A stretch of 64,000 bases of DNA from Cololabis saira (Eukaryota > Chordata > Actinopteri > Beloniformes > Belonidae). Under the pieces are notes generated by a model, which had not been told where the DNA came from, did no database searches, and saw nothing but the letters and a program-made list of their open reading frames with translations. Below, piece by piece: positions 43,466 to 54,233 of this stretch (its first letter is position 1; each line of letters begins with the position of its first letter). The translations under genes and the position numbers were made by a program. The stretch is taken from assembly GCF_033807715.1 (NCBI RefSeq), contig NC_084589.1, positions 55,382,066 to 55,446,065 of the forward strand, written 5' to 3'.

Positions 43466-45252
43466 TGTTGTGCAACTCAGGTAGCTTGGCTGTCCAGTTA
43501 TCAAAGGCTAATGATAATTCTATTAAAGAATTATTAATAATTAATAAAGTCGACTATTTATCAAATTGAATTATCAAAATGATAATAATTCTTGTAGGGG
43601 CACCACCCCAGGGCCTTAATCCGGGGAGAAATGATAACTAAACAGCAGAAAATCAGTATCATATGATTTAGGATTATCCTGCATAACAGTAAATCTCACT
43701 ATCACTTACAGAATAACAATTGAAGGCGTGAAATCCGAACTCTAGGCTCTGTCAAACAAATCAATTGTGACCAAACTGCATGAAACAACTGAAACCACTC
43801 ATTAAAAATCAATCAGAATTTATTTACATACAGGTGTCAAAAGATGATAAACGCAACACCCAAATAATTCTGATGGCACACTACGTATTATAAAACCATT
43901 AACTAACTAGAAAAACAACAATCAATAAAAATGAAATGAAAGTTAAATGCATGGAATGGAAAAAAAAGAAATCAAAGCAATAATAACGATGATACAGAAC
44001 CTCTACAGTTCAAACGTGGCTGCAATGTTTAACGAAGCCGGGGTATTTAAAGATTGCGAAACCCTCTTAAGCCACGTGCAAATCTAGACCGGATGTTACT
44101 CCCGGTGTTTTAAACTGTGATCAACTGGCGAAACGGCGCCACCAAATGAACAAATAACCGTAATATGCACACAGTAATTTCATTAAACATAAATTCAGGT
44201 CTACACCAGTGACTGATCGCCCAGACCGCAGCTCACGCGTCCTCAGATGTCCGGATCTGAAGCTGCAGGCTCCGTCGCCTGCGGCTCGGTCCTGCAGGAG
44301 TTTCCTGGCGGGGATCCCCAATCTCTGCGGCCGCTCGGTCTCTCTCCTCTCCTAACTTCACAGAAAAAGTGAACAGTGGCTGGAGTAACCTCACACCGGC
44401 TCTCTGGTCCTGACCGCGTCCTCAGCACACCGCCTCGCTGCGCACGGGGGCCGGTTCCTCCCTTCGGAACGTCGGCTCGTCCTGTGTTGTGTCGCCGGGC
44501 TGCTGGAGGGTCTCGCGGTCCAAAGGCTGGAGCTTCTGGCGGGTTTTGGCTCCCGGAGCGGTTGTCCTGAATGCAGGACAGGGCTCGGAGAAAAAAGAAA
44601 GGAGTTAAGACAGGGAGAGAGAGTCCAGAGCGCAGTGCTCTGGGATCGGACCTTGGGATCGGACCTTGCGCCCGGTCAGTGCGGGCCCCGACGGCTCCTT
44701 GAAACCCCCCCCCCACAGCTCTTAAAAGCTGCTGGACAGCAAAGCGCGTCCCGGCTCGGTGGCTGAAGAGAAGAGAAGAGGCAAAATCTCGGTGCAGCAC
44801 GGAGTTTTGTATTTCCGCGCGCTGCGATTACGTCATCAGTGCCTCGTTTGTGATTGGATGCGCGCCGCTTGTAGGCGCCGCCCCCCCACGCAGGGCATGC
44901 TGGGGGTTGTAGTTCGTGGCGAGGTGGCCATTTTAGGAGGCACATTAAAGCGGGTTTCAGGCTGGGGGGGTTGCTGGTATTTAAGAAGCAGTACCATTTT
45001 GAGGCCTGGTTTTCGGGCTCCGCTGCGTCCGGCACCCCCCCCCAAGGGGGTGTCGTAAATCCCCAGGGAGTCTGTTTCCCTGGCAGAAACTTTCCTTGCT
45101 TGCTTTGATCTGTTTTGATCCCCCCTCTAGGGGTCATAAACTTTGAGTTCAGGAAGAAAGGCCAAACTCTGGCTTTACTGGTCTTCATAATCACAAAATG
45201 TTCATACATTTATAAGTCCAGAGTTCACATGGGCATATGGGCGAGCACAACA
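43466..45252 (-). mobile_element. Putative solo LTR (TG...CA insertion) in the minisatellite
   Basis: 1,787 bp bounded by the inverted ends TGTTGTGC and GCACAACA. Adjacent GTTG (left) and GTGG (right) would be a 4-bp target duplication with one mismatch, and removing the insert restores a minisatellite unit. No coding frames with known domains. It has an AT-rich left half and a GC-rich right half (44200-45050), with AATAAA-like and TATAA-like signals on the minus strand. It could be a solo LTR of an ERV or gypsy element; the family is not determined. Confidence 0.55.
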
Positions 45253-45416
45253 GTGGTGACTCCTCTTCCTCTCTGACCTCAAACTCCATTTGTTTTAGAA
45301 ACAGAGTGAAGATGAAGTGGTGACTCCTCTTCCTCTCTGACCTCCAACTCCATCTGTTTTAGAAACAGAGTGAAGATGAAGTGGTGACTCCTCTTCCTCT
45401 CTGACCTCCAACTCCT
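45253..45416. repeat. 64-bp minisatellite, part B (about 2.5 copies)
   Basis: Direct continuation of the array ending at 43465: GTGGTGACTCCTCTTCCTCT and two further units, ending at CCAACTCCTGGGTGGAGG. Confidence 0.95.
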
Positions 45417-45939
45417 GGGTGGAGGTCACATGACCTCCTGGTTCTGCTGATGGTTTCTGCAGGAACTCCAGCTTCCTCTCACAGCTTCATCTACAGCCCA
45501 GATCAGAGGATGGATGCTAGAGAGAAAAACACTCAGTGATCTGAAGAAAGACGCTGAGACTAAACTTATTTCTTGCAAGAGTAGACACCAGGAACTACAA
45601 CCGGTCCGCCCCCAGCAGGGTTTATTTAAGGGCATAGAAAGTGGGTGTGGAATTACAGAAGAAAAGGGTGTGAGTAGGCGGGGTGTCGGTGTGGTGTGGA
45701 CCACAGCATCACATAGTTGAAATGTTAAGGCAGTTGGAAAACTACTGGCGTCTGCCTGTCCCGAATACGATCTATGAGGAGGTGACGGAGCGGCCTGCCA
45801 TGCTGCTGCCACAATCTCCCTAGAAGAATGCAAAACCTCGAGGACAAGGCTGAGTAGCTGAGGCGAGGTTCACATGACAGTCAAAACGGAGCAAAGGTAT
45901 AAAAGAAATAAAATGACAAGTGAGAGTATGGCCCCCTCC
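45417..45939. other. Unassigned sequence before the LINE
   Basis: Contains stretches that look repeat-derived (GGGTTTATTTAAGGGCATAG; CTTATTTCTTGCAAGAGTAG) but no frame, terminal repeat or tandem repeat I could assign. Confidence 0.4.
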
Positions 45940-45959
45940 CCAATCTGACCAGCGATGAC

Positions 45960-46154
45960 ATGTTTAGTCGCGTGCTCTCGCTCCGTCGCTGGTTGTATCG
46001 GTGGTGTTCAGAAAACGACGTGGCCTTTATTGACAATTGGGAAACGTTCATGGGAAAGCCCGGTCTGATTAGAAGAGACGGCATTCATCCCACCCGGGCT
46101 GGTGCTGCTCTTGTCTCTAGTAATTTGGCCTGTTTCATTAGACCCTCTCCCTGA
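45960..46154 (+). pseudogene. LINE ORF1 C-terminal SGNH/esterase-like remnant
   Basis: 64 codons reading [20 protein letters not shown] and [20 protein letters not shown]. The DGIHPTRAG block corresponds to the Asp-x-x-His end of the SGNH-hydrolase (esterase) domain of CR1/L2-type ORF1 proteins. The N-terminal catalytic Ser block is missing. Confidence 0.7.
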
Positions 46155-46175
46155 CATCGCAGGGTCCAGGCCAGG

Positions 46176-47885
46176 ATGCAGAGCTGTAGTTTAACACACT
46201 TCTCTGCTGCTTCTCGAGGACCAACGCCTGCCAACAAAACTGTAGGATTGCATTATGTAACTGGTAACTCTAACCAGGTGCCTAGCAAAATAGAAGTGGT
46301 TGCAGTTCCCCGCCCTCCACAAGTTCACCAGGTGCGGCGTTATAGAGGCGTTAACCAAAATAATTTTGTAAAAATTAAAACCAATGCACATTTGGTACCA
46401 ATTACAGACCGAAAAATTAGATGCGGATTACTAAATATACGATCGTTAAGCTCTAAGTCTCTGTTAGTAAATGATATAATTACAGAGAGCAGGAGTGATA
46501 TTTTCTGCTTAACAGAAACATGGTTACAGGAGGAAGAGTATGTTAGTTTGAATGAATCAACTCCGCCCGGCTCCTCTAATCATCACATTCCTAGAAAAAC
46601 GGGCGGAGGAGTCGCAGCAATTTATAACTCCGGTCTCCAAACAAAAATTGAACCTAAGTGCAATTATAATACATTTGAAAGCCTCATGCTTGGTCTGAAA
46701 TTTCCGAGCTGGAAATCAGAGAAGCCAGTTGTGTTAGTGGTAGTGTACCGGCCCCCTGCTGGTGCGTATCTAGAGTTTCTGTCTGAATTTTCAGATTTCC
46801 TTTCTGGATTATTGATCAGTACAGATAAATTCATCATAGTGGGTGATTTTAACATTCATATGGATGTTGAAAGCGATAATCTTAAATTAGCTTTCAATTC
46901 TCTTCTAGAATCAATGGGTATCTCACAAAAAGTGGACAAACCGACGCACTGTTTTAATCATACTCTCGATCTCGTTCTCACCTACGGTGTTGAAACTGAT
47001 GGTCTGTTGGTGTCACCTGTAAACTCCCTTTTATCCGACCATTACTTAATAACGTTTGAATTGAATGTTGTTGATGTTGAAGTGCAAAATAGGAGGTATT
47101 ATTTTAGCAGATGTTTGTCTGATGAAGCTATTGCTAAATTTAAGGAGACCATTGCTTATCTTGCGACAGTGGAAAATAGTGAAGCCTCTACTGAAGCAAT
47201 AGAGGCCAGTGACCTGGGTTCTCCCTCTGATGTTGATGTTGATTTTCTTGCTAGTAACACTGCTAATTTGTTGCATTCAGCTTTAGATGAAGTTGCTCCT
47301 TTGAAAAGGAGGGTTTCTAGCCACAGGAGCTTAACTCCCTGGTATAATTCAGATATTCGCATGTTGAAACGAAGCGTGCGTAAAATGGAAAGGAAGTGGT
47401 ATTCTTGTAAGTCTGTAGACTCTCATCGTGAATGGAAAGATATTCTAATAGTATATAAAAAAGCCATTCGCAAAGCAAGAACAGCTTATTATTCAACGTT
47501 GATAGAGGATAACAAAAGTAACCCACGTTTTCTGTTCAGCACTGTAGCCAGGCTGACAAAGAGTCACAACTCTGTTGAGCCGTGCATTCCTTCAGCTCTC
47601 AGTAGTGAGGACTTTATGAGCTTCTTTAACAGTAAAATCACGAGAATTAGAGAAGAAATCAACCAGCCGGTTGTGGGCGTTTCTTCAGCTTTAGCGACTT
47701 CCCTAGGCTCTGACTTGTCTCTAGACTGTTTTGATCCTATAGACCTCCCTGAGCTGACTTCACTCGTCAATAGAGATAAGTCTACCACATGTATGTTAGA
47801 CCCCATCCCGACTCGTCTATTCAAACATATTTTTTCTCTTATTGGTACGACAATACTGAACCAAATCAACCTATCCCTAAGTTAA
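46176..47885 (+). pseudogene. LINE ORF2: AP-like endonuclease and start of RT
   Basis: 569 codons before a premature TAA at 47883-47885. Endonuclease landmarks: [20 protein letters not shown] (catalytic Glu), [42 protein letters not shown] (catalytic SDH). Then a basic linker ([20 protein letters not shown]) and the [13 protein letters not shown] region. After the stop the same frame continues with [17 protein letters not shown] and [20 protein letters not shown] to 48145. Confidence 0.88.
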
Positions 47886-48145
47886 GGATATGTACCACAG
47901 GTTTTCAAAGTCGCAGTAATTAAACCTTTACTTAAAAAACCTTCTCTTGACCCAGACACCTTAGCTAATTATAGACCAATTTCCAACCTTCCATTTGTGT
48001 CTAAAATTCTGGAAAAGGCAGTTTCAAGCCAGTTATGTGACTATTTGTATAGAAATGATCTGTTTGAAGTCTTTCAGTCAGGGTTCAGAATGCATCATAG
48101 CACAGAGACAGCACTTGTTCGAGTCACGAATGACCTCCTTATGGC

Positions 48146-48662
48146 CTCAGATAAGGGATTAGTGTCCATACTGGTTCTACTGGACCTCAGATAAGGGATT
48201 AGTGTCCATACTGGTTCTACTGGACCTCAGATAAGGGATTAGTGTCCATACTGGTTCTACTGAACCTCAGATAAGGGATTAGTGTCCATACTGGTTCTAC
48301 TGGACCTCAGATAAGGGATTAGTGTCCATACTGGTTCTACTGGACCTCAGATAAGGGATTAGTGTCCATACTGGTTCTACTGGACCTCAGATAAGGGATT
48401 AGTGTCCATACTGGTTCTACTGGACCTCAGATAAGGGATTAGTGTCCATACTGGTTCTACTGGACCTCAGATAAGGGATTAGTGTCCATACTGGTTCTAC
48501 TGGACCTCAGATAAGGGATTAGTGTCCATACTGGTTCTACTGGACCTCAGATAAGGGATTAGTGTCCATACTGGTTCTACTGGATCTCAGATAAGGGATT
48601 AGTGTCCATACTGGTTCTACTGGACCTCAGATAAGGGATTAGTGTCCATACTGGTTCTACTG
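48146..48662. repeat. 40-bp minisatellite born in the LINE RT, part A (about 13 copies)
   Basis: Unit ATAAGGGATTAGTGTCCATA plus CTGGTTCTACTGGACCTCAG. The unit equals the piece of LINE RT coding between two CCTCAG six-mers, just before motif A, so the repeat arose by multiplication of the element's own sequence. 40 is not a multiple of three, so the RT frame is destroyed. Interrupted at TACTG by the nested LINE. Confidence 0.96.
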
Positions 48663-48708
48663 TCTACTGTCGATCAAGCCACGATCTTATGCCAAGGCCC
48701 TGAAAGGA

Positions 48709-49128
48709 GTGCAACGAGAGGACACTGATGAACATGATGAATCAACAGAGGCACAGGTAACAACTTTCCTTCATGACAATGACATCTCGGTAAACAGGGT
48801 GGACATTGAAGCATGTCACATTATACCATCAAAGGTCCAAAAAGGCAAACAAGTTGTCATTGTCCGTTTTGCTAACAGAAAGAACAAAACTGACCTGCTT
48901 AAGCAGGGCAGGAAATTGAAGGGCACAAATGTGTATATTAACGAGCATCTCACTAAAGTAAATGCTGATATAGCAAAACAAGCACGGTTCCTGAAAAAGA
49001 AGGGGAAAATTCAGTCCACATGGACTGCAAATTGCAAGGTGTTCGTTAAATTAAATGGTAGTCCTGAACAGGCCAAAGTGATATGTATTAGGAGCACTGA
49101 GCAGCTGGATAAGTTATGTAACCATTAG
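48709..49128 (+). CDS. LINE ORF1 protein, C-terminal part (RRM-like)
   Basis: 139 codons to a stop at 49128; homologous sequence extends 5' to the truncation point near 48663. Shows VNRVDIEACHIIPSK, KQVVIVRFANRKNKTDLLKQ, GTNVYINEHLTKVNADI and KGKIQSTWTANCKVFVK, the RRM and C-terminal domain pattern of LINE ORF1 RNA-binding proteins. The coiled coil or zinc region that should precede it is absent, so this ORF1 is not full length. Confidence 0.75.
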   Translation: MQREDTDEHDESTEAQVTTFLHDNDISVNRVDIEACHIIPSKVQKGKQVVIVRFANRKNKTDLLKQGRKLKGTNVYINEHLTKVNADIAKQARFLKKKGKIQSTWTANCKVFVKLNGSPEQAKVICIRSTEQLDKLCNH

Positions 49129-49243
49129 TTCAAATATGTTCATGATTCCGAACAACCTAGTGAATAGGTAGTAATGTTTAGTTTAGATATTTTTAAATGT
49201 TCTTTTTGTTTGTTTTGCTATTGTTCTCATCTTTACCACAAAC

Positions 49244-52200
49244 ATGTCTGATAACATAAATGATTTTCAGTATATTGAACATCTCAACCTGGGACAAAAC
49301 TTAATAGAATATGAACAGGATATAGATCCAGAATATAATCTTTTTAAAAATATAAACACCAGTTGCTGTTATTATACAGAGAAGCAGTTTAACAATAATA
49401 TTACTATTGAACATGGGATACATATTATTCATTTCAACAGCAGAAGTTTATATACAAACTTCCAAAGTATAAAAGAATATTTATCACAGTTCAAAACGCA
49501 TTTTAATATGATCGCCGTCTCAGAAACATGGCTTAACGAAGGAAGAGGCACAGATTTTGTTTTGCAGGGATATGAGCTGAATTACATTAGTAGAGAAAGC
49601 AAAGTTGGAGGAGGTGTGGCTCTATTTGTTGATAAAGGCCTCAGATATAAGGTTGTGGATAATATGTCGGTTACCATTGATGATGTAATGGAGTGCATTA
49701 CTATTGAAATATGCATGGAAAAAATTAAAAATGTAATTGTCAGTTGTGTGTATAGGAAACCTGGGTCAAACATTGGAATCTTTATAGAAAATATGGAAAA
49801 GGTGTTCACTAAAGAAAAGCAAAAAGTCAAATATGTCTGTGGGGATTTTAACATAGACTTGTTGAATCCCAGCAGGCATAAAATGACAGATGACTTTGTT
49901 GAGGCAATGTACAGTATGGGTTTATTTCCAACAATCATAAAACCAACCAGAATAACATCTCACTCTGCCACTTTGATTGACAACATTTTTACAAACAATA
50001 TGGACAATACTGTAAGCGGAGTATTAGTTAATGATATTAGTGATCACCTGCCTGTCTTTGTGATTCATGAATGTAGCTACAAAAGGAACTGGTCGTGTAA
50101 AGAAGTTGAGTACAGGAGAGTAAGATCTGAGGAATCGATAACAGCATTTAGAAATGACTTAATGAATTATAATTGGAAAGTACTTTGTGAAGAAACTGAT
50201 GTTAACAAAGCGTATGAATTATTTTTAGACATATTCAAAAATGCATATGACAAAAACTGTCCAATCAAACAATGTACTAGTAACAAAAAGTATTCTGAAA
50301 ACCCCTGGATGACGAAGGGACTGCAAAATGCCTGTAAGAAAAAGAATACTCTGTATAGGCATTTTATAAAATATAGAACAAAAGAGGCGGAGGTTAAATA
50401 TAAGAAATATAAAAACAAATTAACTAATATTATGAGGGTATGTAAGAAGGATTATTATAATAAATTATTAGATAATAATAAAAATAACATAAAAAGTACA
50501 TGGACTATATTAAATAATATTATTAGAAAAAAACAAAACAAACCAGACTACCCTGAATGGTTTACGGACAAAGACATAACAATTACCAATAGGAATGAAG
50601 TGGTTGATAGATTTAACAATTTCTTTGTTAATGTGGGTCCTGAACTGGCCAAAGAAATAAAAAACTCCGGGAAGAAATTTGTTGAGGAAAAATGGGTGGA
50701 GAGAAATCCAAACTCAATCATACTGGGAACTGTAGAAAGTAAGGAAATTATAGATATTGTAAATAAGTGTACAAGTAAGACATCAAAAGATTGGAATGAT
50801 ATTGATATGTTTCTTGTAAAGAAAATAATACATGGAATTGTGAAACCGCTAACTCACTTATGTAATTTATCATTCAAAACAGGAACATTTCCAGAAAAAA
50901 TGAAAGTGGCTAAAGTAATTCCGTTGTATAAAGATGGTGACAAACACCTGTTCACCAACTATAGACCTGTATCCTTGCTTTCTCAGTTCTCAAAAATAAT
51001 CGAAAAACTTTTTGTTACAAGACTGGATAATTTCATTGAAAAAAACAATATATTAATGGACAGTCAGTATGGGTTTAGGTCGGGCAGATCAACTTCCATG
51101 GCATTAATTGAGTTGGTAGAGGAAATAACAAACTGTATAGAGGATAAGAAATATGCTATGGGAATATTTGTTGACCTAAAAAAAGCATTTGACACAATTG
51201 ATCATGAGATACTACTAAAAAAACTGGAGCGGCATGGCATAAGAGGGGTTGCATCTGATTGGATTAAGAGCTACATTAAAAACAGGCGTCAATTTGTGCA
51301 GATGGGTCAGCATAAGTCTAAGAGTCTTAATATTACCTGTGGTGTCCCACAAGGGTCAGTCTTAGGCCCAAAACTTTTTATTTTGTATATCAATGATATT
51401 TGTAAAGTTTCAAATGTACTTAAGTTTGTTGTATTTGCGGATGACACAAATATTTTTTGTTCTGGAGAAGACTTGCCGCAGCTCGTGGAAGTGGTCACGA
51501 AAGAATTGGTTAAATTAAAATGTTGGTTTGATACAAATAAGTTATCATTGAATTTGAAGAAAACTAAATTTATGTTATTTGGAAATCGTAAAATGAATGA
51601 AGATGTTCAAATAGAAATGAATAATGTTGTATTAGAAAGAGTTTATGAAAACAAATTTTTGGGTGTCTTAATAGACCACAAGTTATGCTGGAAGGCCCAC
51701 ATTAGGTATCTGTGTTCTAAGATGGCAAGGAGTATTGGAGTGCTGAATAAATGTAGACACATCTTGAACCAAACAACACTACACAATCTGTACTGTGCAC
51801 TCATATTACCATATCTGATCTATTGTGTTGAAATCTGGGGTAATACTTACAAGAGCACCTTACAAAGGATATGCACATTGCAAAAAAGAGCAGTAAGGAT
51901 AATAAATCATGCTGGGTATCTCGATCACACCAATCCTCTATTTCTTAAATTACAGACTTTGAAATTTATGGACTTAGTGAAAATTAGAACAGCAATAATA
52001 ATGTTCAAAGCAAGAAATAATACACTGCCTGAAAACATTCAAAAAATGTTTCAAGCTAAAGAAGGACAATATAGTCTGAGAGGAAAATTACATTTTAAAC
52101 AACCATGTGTACGCACTACTCTTAAAACCATGTGCATATCAGTTTGTGGGGTAACTTTGTGGAATGGTCTTGATGATAAAATCAAACATAGTACTAACTC

Positions 52201-52264
52201 TATACAGTTTAAAAACACATACAAGAAAGCAATTCTTGACAAGTATAATAATGGGGACCTCTAA
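49244..52264 (+). CDS. LINE ORF2: endonuclease-reverse transcriptase, intact
   Basis: 1,006 codons, 115 bp downstream of ORF1. AP-like endonuclease at about 65-280: IIHFNSRSLYTNF, VSETWLNEG, VSCVYRKPGS, YVCGDFNIDLL, LIDNIFTNN, ISDHLPVF. Linker with KYSENPWMTKGLQNACKK and RFNNFFVNVGPELAK. RT about 540-790: NYRPVSLLSQFSKIIEK, QYGFRSGRSTSMAL, motif A VDLKKAFDTIDHE, CGVPQGSVLGPKLFILYIND, catalytic VVFADDTNIF, KLSLNLKKTKFMLFGNR. C-terminal region has LQKRAVRIINHAGY. All catalytic residues I can check are present and there is no stop, so the protein could be active; ORF1 truncation makes autonomous movement of this copy unlikely. Confidence 0.93.
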   Translation: MSDNINDFQYIEHLNLGQNLIEYEQDIDPEYNLFKNINTSCCYYTEKQFNNNITIEHGIHIIHFNSRSLYTNFQSIKEYLSQFKTHFNMIAVSETWLNEGRGTDFVLQGYELNYISRESKVGGGVALFVDKGLRYKVVDNMSVTIDDVMECITIEICMEKIKNVIVSCVYRKPGSNIGIFIENMEKVFTKEKQKVKYVCGDFNIDLLNPSRHKMTDDFVEAMYSMGLFPTIIKPTRITSHSATLIDNIFTNNMDNTVSGVLVNDISDHLPVFVIHECSYKRNWSCKEVEYRRVRSEESITAFRNDLMNYNWKVLCEETDVNKAYELFLDIFKNAYDKNCPIKQCTSNKKYSENPWMTKGLQNACKKKNTLYRHFIKYRTKEAEVKYKKYKNKLTNIMRVCKKDYYNKLLDNNKNNIKSTWTILNNIIRKKQNKPDYPEWFTDKDITITNRNEVVDRFNNFFVNVGPELAKEIKNSGKKFVEEKWVERNPNSIILGTVESKEIIDIVNKCTSKTSKDWNDIDMFLVKKIIHGIVKPLTHLCNLSFKTGTFPEKMKVAKVIPLYKDGDKHLFTNYRPVSLLSQFSKIIEKLFVTRLDNFIEKNNILMDSQYGFRSGRSTSMALIELVEEITNCIEDKKYAMGIFVDLKKAFDTIDHEILLKKLERHGIRGVASDWIKSYIKNRRQFVQMGQHKSKSLNITCGVPQGSVLGPKLFILYINDICKVSNVLKFVVFADDTNIFCSGEDLPQLVEVVTKELVKLKCWFDTNKLSLNLKKTKFMLFGNRKMNEDVQIEMNNVVLERVYENKFLGVLIDHKLCWKAHIRYLCSKMARSIGVLNKCRHILNQTTLHNLYCALILPYLIYCVEIWGNTYKSTLQRICTLQKRAVRIINHAGYLDHTNPLFLKLQTLKFMDLVKIRTAIIMFKARNNTLPENIQKMFQAKEGQYSLRGKLHFKQPCVRTTLKTMCISVCGVTLWNGLDDKIKHSTNSIQFKNTYKKAILDKYNNGDL

Positions 52265-52787
52265 GGAAAGTAATTCACATTACATATTTATTTCTTTGAT
52301 TATTATTTTGTTTTATTGTGAATGGATTATATATGATACAAATATAACTGCCAGCATTCAAGGCTGTTTGTGGATCAGTGTAGAGGTGACTGGGAGATGG
52401 ACTCTGGAATTTAGGATATTGAGGAGACCGGTTCAATTATGATTATAATTACTGATATTGCTTATTGGTTGTTTGTGTTGTATTTATTTATTTTTTGTTA
52501 TTTTGTTTTTTTTCCTTACTTTCTTTTCTTTTCTTCTTTTTCTTTTCTTTTAATTTTATTTAATTTTTATAGTTTATATATGATATTGTGAGGAAGGGAC
52601 AGGACTAAATAAGCGTTCTGCTTCCTCCTGTTCCCTCTCGAACACATTGTTTTGCTGTGTGTTTTATTTTTGAATGAGACTGTTAAATTGTTTTGCTTTT
52701 ATTTATTTATTTTTATTCTGATGCTTTTAATTTGATTGGGTTTTGTTGTGTTCGAGACAAAGCCAATAAATAAAAAAAATAAATAAA

Positions 52788-53160
52788 TACTGGACCTCAG
52801 ATAAGGGATTAGTGTCCATACTGGTTCTACTGGACCTCAGATAAGGGATTAGTCTCCATACTGGTTCTACTGGACCTCAGATAAGGGATTAGTGTCCATA
52901 CTGGTTCTACTGGACCTCAGATAAGGGATTAGTGTCCATACTGGTTCTACTGGACCTCAGATAAGGGATTAGTGTCCATACTGGTTCTACTGGACCTCAG
53001 ATAAAGGATGAGTGTCCATACTGGTTCTACTGGACCTCAGATAAGGGATTAGTGTCCATACTGGTTCTACTGGACCTCAGATAAGGGATTAGTGTCCATA
53101 CTGGTTCTACTGGACCTCAGATAAGGGATTAGTGTCCATACTGGTTCTACTGGACCTCAG
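52788..53160. repeat. 40-bp minisatellite, part B (about 9 copies)
   Basis: Continues the array of 48146-48662. Variants include AGTCTCCATA and ATAAAGGATGAGTG. Ends at the authentic RT sequence TGCTGCTTTTGACACTATAG (motif A). Confidence 0.96.
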
Positions 53161-54233
53161 TGCTGCTTTTGACACTATAGATCATGGCATTTTACTGCAC
53201 AGGTTAGAGCATGTTGTTGGGATTAAAGGGACAGCTCTATGTTGGTTTAAATCATACCTATCTGACAGGTTCCAGTTTGTTCATGTACATGAGGTTTCTT
53301 CAGAACAGTCAAGGGTCTGTTATGGTGTTCCGCAGGGTTCAGTGCTAGGGCCAATCTTGTTTAGTTTATACATGCAGCCGTTGGGAAGTATAATCCAGAA
53401 TCACGGCATACACTTTCATTGTTATGCTGATGATACGCAGCTCTACTTGTCTATGAAGCCGGATGAAACAGAACCGTTAGTTAAACTTCAGGCATGTCTT
53501 AGGGACATCAAGGACTGGATTTCCTGCTTCTAAATTCAGATAAAACAGAGGTTATCATTCTTGGTCCAGAGCATCTTAGGAAGGGATTAGATGGTGTTGC
53601 GATGGCTTCCAGTGCAACTGTGAGAAACCTTGGTGTTGTTTTCGATCAGGATTTGTCGTTTAAACCATATGTCAATCAGGTTTGTAAAATAGCCTTTTTC
53701 CATCTCCGTAATATTGCAAAGATTAGGAAAATCCTCTCACAGAGTGATGCAGAAAAACTAGTTCATGCGTTTGTATCTTCTAGACTAGATTACTGTAATG
53801 TGTTGTTAGCAGGATGTCCAAGTAATTTGCTGAATAGGCTCCAGCTGATCCAAAATGCAGCAGCACGAGTACTGACAGGAATTAGCAGGAGAGACCACGT
53901 CTCTCCAGTGTTAGCGTCGCTCCATTGGTTACCTGTAAAATTCAGAATCCAATTTAAAATTTTATTACTTGCGTATAAAGCCCAAAACGGCTTAGCTCCG
54001 CATTATTATTAGACCTGATAGTGCCTTATGTTCCTGTCAGAGCTCTCCGTTCTCAGAGTGCAGGTTTACTCGTAGTTCCTAGAGTATCTAAATGTAGATT
54101 TGGAGGGCGGGCGTTCTGCTATCAGGCACCACTACTATGGAACCAACTTCCAATCTGGGTTAAGGAGGCTGACACCACCTCCACCTTTAAAACTAAACTT
54201 AAAACCTTTCTGTTTAGTAAAGCCTATAGTTAG
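53161..54233 (+). pseudogene. LINE RT second part (outer LINE)
   Basis: Motif A AAFDTIDHGILLHRL, then WFKSYLSDRFQFVHV, YGVPQGSVLGPILFSLYMQP, catalytic HCYADDTQLYLS, a frameshift near 53530, then LNSDKTEVIILGPEHL, NLGVVFDQDLSFKPYV, SSRLDYCNVLLAGCPSNLL, LTGISRRDHVSPVLASLHWL; a second frame break near 54010 and the end LLWNQLPIWVKEADTTSTFK. The wording fits L2-type fish LINEs. Confidence 0.9.

Larger units (their letters stand above)
48663..52787 (+). mobile_element. Nested L2/CR1-like LINE with intact ORF2
   Basis: Inserted within the 40-bp minisatellite; TSD TACTG at 48658-48662 and 52788-52792. The 5' end is truncated inside ORF1; ORF2 is whole; the 3' end has GTGTTCGAGACAAAGCCAAT and an AATAAATAAA-type tail. 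The related but older copy at 19303/41222 belongs to the same family by sequence wording. The 3' untranslated region 52265-52787 is T-rich with AGGACTAAATAAGCGTTCTG. Confidence 0.92.

Noticed and set aside
43466..43620. Foamy-virus or other specific viral LTR assignment
   Set aside because: No coding region or primer site to support a family; left as putative solo LTR.
44243..45209. GC-rich frames of 135-185 codons as a host exon or CpG-island gene
   Set aside because: They lie inside the TG...CA insertion, overlap on both strands and show no domain or splice structure.
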